25,852 nt of DNA from Bacteroidales bacterium (GTDB lineage Bacteria; Bacteroidota; Bacteroidia; Bacteroidales; UBA932): positions 1 through 25,852 of the forward strand of contig JAFTYS010000137.1 of assembly GCA_017461285.1 (NCBI GenBank). The letters run 5' to 3'. The notes beneath the pieces are model-generated. The model made no database searches. It was given only the letters and a program-made list of their open reading frames with translations, and had not been told where the DNA came from. Positions 23,292-25,852 of the stretch are shown in pieces. Numbering within the stretch: position 1 is the stretch's first letter; each line of letters starts with the position of its first letter. Position numbers and translations under genes: made by a program.

Positions 23292-24407
23292 TTATTTGAG
23301 ATGAATCTTTGCTATGATGAAGTCCTCCGGTTTTTCCTTCAAGACAGTGGTTATCTTTGCCTTAAGCTCTTCCTGCATGTTGTCGAGAATGTCAGGGTTA
23401 AGGATTGCATATATGGTCTTGCCCTTTATGGCCTTGAACGAACTTACGAAAGGATGGGTGTTCGGAGTGCCGGGGGAGAACCATGTCCATTTCCCTTTTC
23501 TGCATATTCCGTAATATTCGTTTAACGTCTGGTCCTGAACGGTCACTTCGGCAAAGCCGTATTTTCCGTCAATAACATACCTTTCTACCAGCCCGAACGG
23601 TTTCGACATCATTTCCATTGCCGCTTCCATCGAATTGTCATGAGTATAATAGCTGTCATTGATTTCAAACTCTCCCAGATCGATGTCGATATGCTCCCTG
23701 ACCTTGCCTTTGCGGTATTGCATCACCGTGCTTCTGGTTCCGTCAATAAACAGCACGTCCTTTCCGGACCGGGTGAATATCGGGACATTAAGATCAAGAT
23801 AAAGGACTTTTGCATCGGTCGGGAGAAATGTAGTGGAGTCATTGTCCTTCCATAATCCGATTCTTCCGGGCCTTCCGCTTCCGTATCCGTACCATGACAG
23901 CCTGCCTTCCTTTGTCATCCATCCTTCAAATCCGGCATCTTCAATCTTCTCCGAGCTGATCAGGGTGCCGTCAGGCCTATAACATGCGGCTACATCCGGC
24001 AGTGTGTAAAACACATGGATATTACCATCATATAACTGTGTATTCAATGTCATCTGATCTTCATTTTCAGTCGAACCGATCGAATTCATGAATTTTCCGT
24101 CCAGAGAATATCTGTAAATCCTGTCCTGACCGGGATCGGGCAATATGAATGCATCTTCCGTTACGATGATCTCTGGGCCGATGGAATGTATCGGAACATC
24201 AGGAACAGGACAGTAACCGTGCTTGCACCATATTTCACTCCGTAGCATGTTGACCGTATCGGATGCCAGAGGAACAAGCTCGATTTCTGAAATGATTTCT
24301 GTAAAAGGTACATGGGAATCTACCTTTTCAAAGACAACCTGAGCTTTGGCTCCGATAGCCAGAAAGCATGTCGCTGCGATAAACAGAATAGTAATGTTCG
24401 TTTTCAT
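23292..24407 (-). CDS. Exported 6-bladed beta-propeller protein
   Basis: A 371-residue protein with signal peptide MKTNITILFIAATCFLAIGAKA. The body has repeating strand patterns typical of the Bacteroidota '6-bladed beta-propeller' family: IELVPLASDTVNML at the start, DAFILPDPGQDRIYRYSLDGKFMNSIG (a blade with the D-x-x-x-x-I-Y-R-Y-S-L-D-G motif), GNIHVFYTLPDVAACYRPDGTLI and RSTVMQYRKGKV. Function is unknown; such proteins are periplasmic or outer-membrane and often sit beside regulators. An upstream ATG at 24431 overlaps the TATATTTG -7 element, so the ATG at 24407 is the true start. It heads an operon with the small TM protein and is divergent from the LytTR regulator, whose probable binding repeats lie upstream of its promoter. 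Confidence 0.85.
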   Translation of the reverse strand: MKTNITILFIAATCFLAIGAKAQVVFEKVDSHVPFTEIISEIELVPLASDTVNMLRSEIWCKHGYCPVPDVPIHSIGPEIIVTEDAFILPDPGQDRIYRYSLDGKFMNSIGSTENEDQMTLNTQLYDGNIHVFYTLPDVAACYRPDGTLISSEKIEDAGFEGWMTKEGRLSWYGYGSGRPGRIGLWKDNDSTTFLPTDAKVLYLDLNVPIFTRSGKDVLFIDGTRSTVMQYRKGKVREHIDIDLGEFEINDSYYTHDNSMEAAMEMMSKPFGLVERYVIDGKYGFAEVTVQDQTLNEYYGICRKGKWTWFSPGTPNTHPFVSSFKAIKGKTIYAILNPDILDNMQEELKAKITTVLKEKPEDFIIAKIHLK

Positions 24408-24428
24408 GATAATGTGATCTGGTTTTGG

Positions 24429-24436
24429 CAAATATA
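24429..24436 (-). promoter_or_regulatory. Bacteroidota-type -7 element of the beta-propeller gene
   Basis: The minus strand reads TATATTTG, an exact TAnnTTTG match, 21 bases upstream of the ATG at 24407. The direct repeats at 24464-24499 lie about 28-63 bases further upstream, a usual position for an activator. Confidence 0.6.
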
Positions 24437-24463
24437 TGCTTAGTGTGTAAGAAATGCCAATTC

Positions 24464-24499
24464 AAATCCCATCAAACGGTTTTTAAATCCCATAAAACG
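24464..24499. promoter_or_regulatory. Pair of 15-bp direct repeats with 21-bp period, candidate LytTR binding site
   Basis: AAATCCCATCAAACG (24464-24478) and AAATCCCATAAAACG (24485-24499) differ at one base and start 21 bp apart, two helical turns. LytTR regulators bind direct repeats with this period. The reverse complement at the first copy (ACCGTTTGA) is close to the published LytTR consensus around GTT; the second copy is less close. An inverted partial copy, ATATGGGTT, lies at 24520-24528. The pair sits between the LytTR gene and the divergent beta-propeller gene. Confidence 0.65.
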
Positions 24500-24543
24500 A
24501 GGATTTGACGTGTTTCTTATATGGGTTGTACAAATATAATTGA

Positions 24544-24551
24544 TAATTTTG
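24544..24551 (+). promoter_or_regulatory. Bacteroidota-type -7 element of the LytTR gene
   Basis: TAATTTTG matches TAnnTTTG. It lies 10 bases before the ATG at 24562 and 25 bases before the ATG at 24577. The second start leaves a more usual leader length, so it may be the real one. Confidence 0.55.
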
Positions 24552-24561
24552 CAATGCAATT

Positions 24562-25287
24562 ATGATAAATGTCTGGATGAAGAAAATAGTAATGATCGTA
24601 CTTTATTGGGTGTTGGCGGTATTTATAATAGCCTTTGTGCTCTGGCGCGCAGGCCTATCGTCATGGGAGCCTGTTCTGATGGCTCTTCTCTTCATTCCCG
24701 GATGTATAACCCTGAAGTTCATCTTGCCGAAGATCTCATTCCGCAATCTGCGTGAGGGTCTTCTGAATGTTTTCTATATCCTATGTGCTGTCGTCCTTAC
24801 GGTGATGCTCATGCTTATGATCATGCAGCTGCATCTGAATGTTGACGGGATCTATCAAAGTGAGCAGATCAATCCGATACTTGTCAATCCTTTGTTCATA
24901 GCCTCAGTAATGCTGGTGCTCACTCTGGGTGACAGGCTTCTGTCACGATACTTCAAGTCTGACAGCGCATCAGATTCACATCAGATCACATTCACCTCCG
25001 ATTACAAAAAGATCACTCTTGATGTTAAGGAAATCAAGTATATAGAATCTCACGATACCGAAGTCTGGTTATATGCAACGGAGGACCGTCTCTTCCGCAA
25101 CAGGACCGGCATAACCCAGTGGGAAAATCTTCTTGGAGAAGATTTTGTCCGTGTGCATCGCTCTTATCTTGTCCGCCGTGACGGAATCATGACCACTGAC
25201 TTGGAGCATATCATCCTCAGCGACAATACTGAAATCCCCGTTTCGAAAACCTTCAGAAAGAATCTGTTGTCTGATTCGAGTCACTAG
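24562..25287 (+). CDS. Membrane-anchored LytTR-family transcriptional regulator
   Basis: A 241-residue protein with four predicted membrane helices (about 9-28, 37-55, 68-89, 108-124), a short linker, and a C-terminal LytTR DNA-binding domain (about 141-237). The LytTR domain is recognisable from KKITLDVKEIKYIESHDTEVWLY and FVRVHRSYLVRRDGI, with the closing IPVSKTFRKNL. There is no receiver or histidine-kinase domain, so signalling would pass directly through the membrane segment. The start is uncertain: ATG 24562 lies only 10 bases past the -7 element, while ATG 24577 (MKKIVMIV) gives a normal leader. It is divergent from the beta-propeller operon, with paired direct repeats in the shared promoter region, so it probably controls that operon and perhaps itself. 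Confidence 0.9.
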   Translation: MINVWMKKIVMIVLYWVLAVFIIAFVLWRAGLSSWEPVLMALLFIPGCITLKFILPKISFRNLREGLLNVFYILCAVVLTVMLMLMIMQLHLNVDGIYQSEQINPILVNPLFIASVMLVLTLGDRLLSRYFKSDSASDSHQITFTSDYKKITLDVKEIKYIESHDTEVWLYATEDRLFRNRTGITQWENLLGEDFVRVHRSYLVRRDGIMTTDLEHIILSDNTEIPVSKTFRKNLLSDSSH

Positions 25288-25307
25288 AACAAGTGGCAGA
25301 ATGCAAA

Positions 25308-25337
25308 CAGCAGACAACTCTGATGAACTGTCTGCTG
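25308..25337. terminator. 9-bp stem-loop between convergent genes, weak bidirectional terminator candidate
   Basis: CAGCAGACA (25308-25316) and TGTCTGCTG (25329-25337) are perfect complements around a 12-base loop, with an outer ACAAG/CTTGT pairing possible across bulges. It lies between the LytTR stop (25287) and the lysS stop (25364). No long T-run follows, so termination efficiency is uncertain. Confidence 0.5.
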
Positions 25338-25363
25338 CTTGTAATTAGCCTGCTCTGCCGGAC

Positions 25364-25852
25364 TTACTGATTCTTCGGTCTCATCTGAGGGAAGAAGAGT
25401 ACATCCTGGATGGTAGGGGAGTTGGTCATGAACATTGTCAGACGGTCGATTCCCATTCCGAGTCCTGATGTCGGAGGCATACCGTACTCGAGCGCGCGCA
25501 CGAAGTCCATGTCGATGAACATCGCCTCGTCGTCTCCCTTGTCCTTCAGCTTGAGCTGGTCCTGGAAGCGCTCGTACTGGTCGATAGGGTCGTTGAGCTC
25601 GCTGTATGCATTGGCAAGTTCCTTGCCGCATACGAAGAGCTCGAAGCGCTCTGTGAGCTCAGGATTCGTGCGGTGGCGCTTTGTAAGAGGAGACATCTCG
25701 ACAGGGTAGTCTGTGATGAATGTAGGCTGAACGAGATGCTTCTCGCAGTACTCTCCGAAGATAGCGTCGATGAGCTTGCCCTTTCCGAATGAAGGGTCTG
25801 TCTCCACATGGAGCTTCTTGCAGGTCTCGCGGAGCTCGTCCTCAGACATGCC
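25364..25852 (-). CDS. lysS: Lysyl-tRNA synthetase, class II, C-terminal ~162 residues (5' end outside window)
   Basis: Charges tRNA-Lys with lysine in the cytoplasm. The visible part includes [25 protein letters not shown], the motif region [32 protein letters not shown], and class II motif 3 [12 protein letters not shown] followed by [15 protein letters not shown]. The frame runs open to the window edge (one residue upstream of MSEDEL), so the true start and the anticodon-binding and motif 1/2 regions lie beyond it. The segment ends RPKNQ; some Bacteroidota LysRS carry a longer C-terminal tail, so the protein may be a shorter version. Confidence 0.95.
   Translation of the reverse strand, partial: GMSEDELRETCKKLHVETDPSFGKGKLIDAIFGEYCEKHLVQPTFITDYPVEMSPLTKRHRTNPELTERFELFVCGKELANAYSELNDPIDQYERFQDQLKLKDKGDDEAMFIDMDFVRALEYGMPPTSGLGMGIDRLTMFMTNSPTIQDVLFFPQMRPKNQ

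Noticed and set aside
24408..24431. Upstream ATG for the beta-propeller protein
   Set aside because: It overlaps the TATATTTG promoter element, and the later ATG starts a regular signal peptide.

Overview
The window looks like a chromosomal segment of a fibre-degrading member of the Bacteroidales (Bacteroidota). The genus cannot be fixed from sequence alone; a gut or rumen Prevotella- or Cryptobacteroides-like lineage would fit. Reasons: core proteins of Bacteroidota type, near absence of Shine-Dalgarno sequences, several -7 elements of the Bacteroidota form TAnnTTTG, Sec-secreted or lipoprotein CAZymes in the typical multi-domain esterase architectures, and a 6-bladed beta-propeller protein beside a membrane LytTR regulator.

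Layout. (1) 1-1437, minus: 5' part of dxs (isoprenoid synthesis), cut by the window edge. (2) 1438-1641: divergent intergenic region with two pairs of an inverted motif (GTCACAGGTGT) in front of the transporters, and a separate inverted repeat over the dxs promoter. (3) 1642-17529, plus: nine tightly packed genes forming a decorated-xylan utilization locus: two paralogous MFS transporters, a CE15 glucuronoyl esterase lipoprotein, a CE6-CBM48-CE1 esterase, a GH43, a GH43-GH8 fusion, a secreted protein of unknown function, a GH43 with a ricin-like C-terminus, an alpha/beta-hydrolase-CBM48-CE1 double esterase, and a GH2 beta-glucuronidase. A perfect 13-bp hairpin with a T-run separates transporters from enzymes, and a strong bidirectional terminator closes the locus. 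(4) 17564-21020, minus: purA, ssb, aroE and a SpoU-type rRNA/tRNA methyltransferase. (5) 21053-22757, minus: an orphan AAA/STAND-like ATPase whose promoter is flanked by a 14-bp inverted repeat, and a gamma-carbonic-anhydrase-like protein. (6) 22885-25287: a three-TM TolQ/ExbB-like small protein and a beta-propeller protein (minus), divergent from a membrane-anchored LytTR regulator (plus); two 15-bp near-identical repeats spaced exactly 21 bp lie between them. (7) 25364-25852, minus: 3' part of lysS.

How it works (inference). The esterases remove glucuronoyl-lignin, acetyl and feruloyl esters. The GH43 enzymes trim arabinose or xylose, the GH8 module probably removes xylose from the reducing end, and the MFS carriers import the small products. 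No endo-xylanase, SusC/SusD pair, alpha-glucuronidase (GH67/GH115) or hybrid two-component sensor is in the window. The locus therefore looks specialised for pre-cut, heavily decorated xylo-oligosaccharides. The least described elements are the LytTR/propeller/TolQ-like module, the repeat arrays in the promoter regions, and the unknown secreted protein at 11478.
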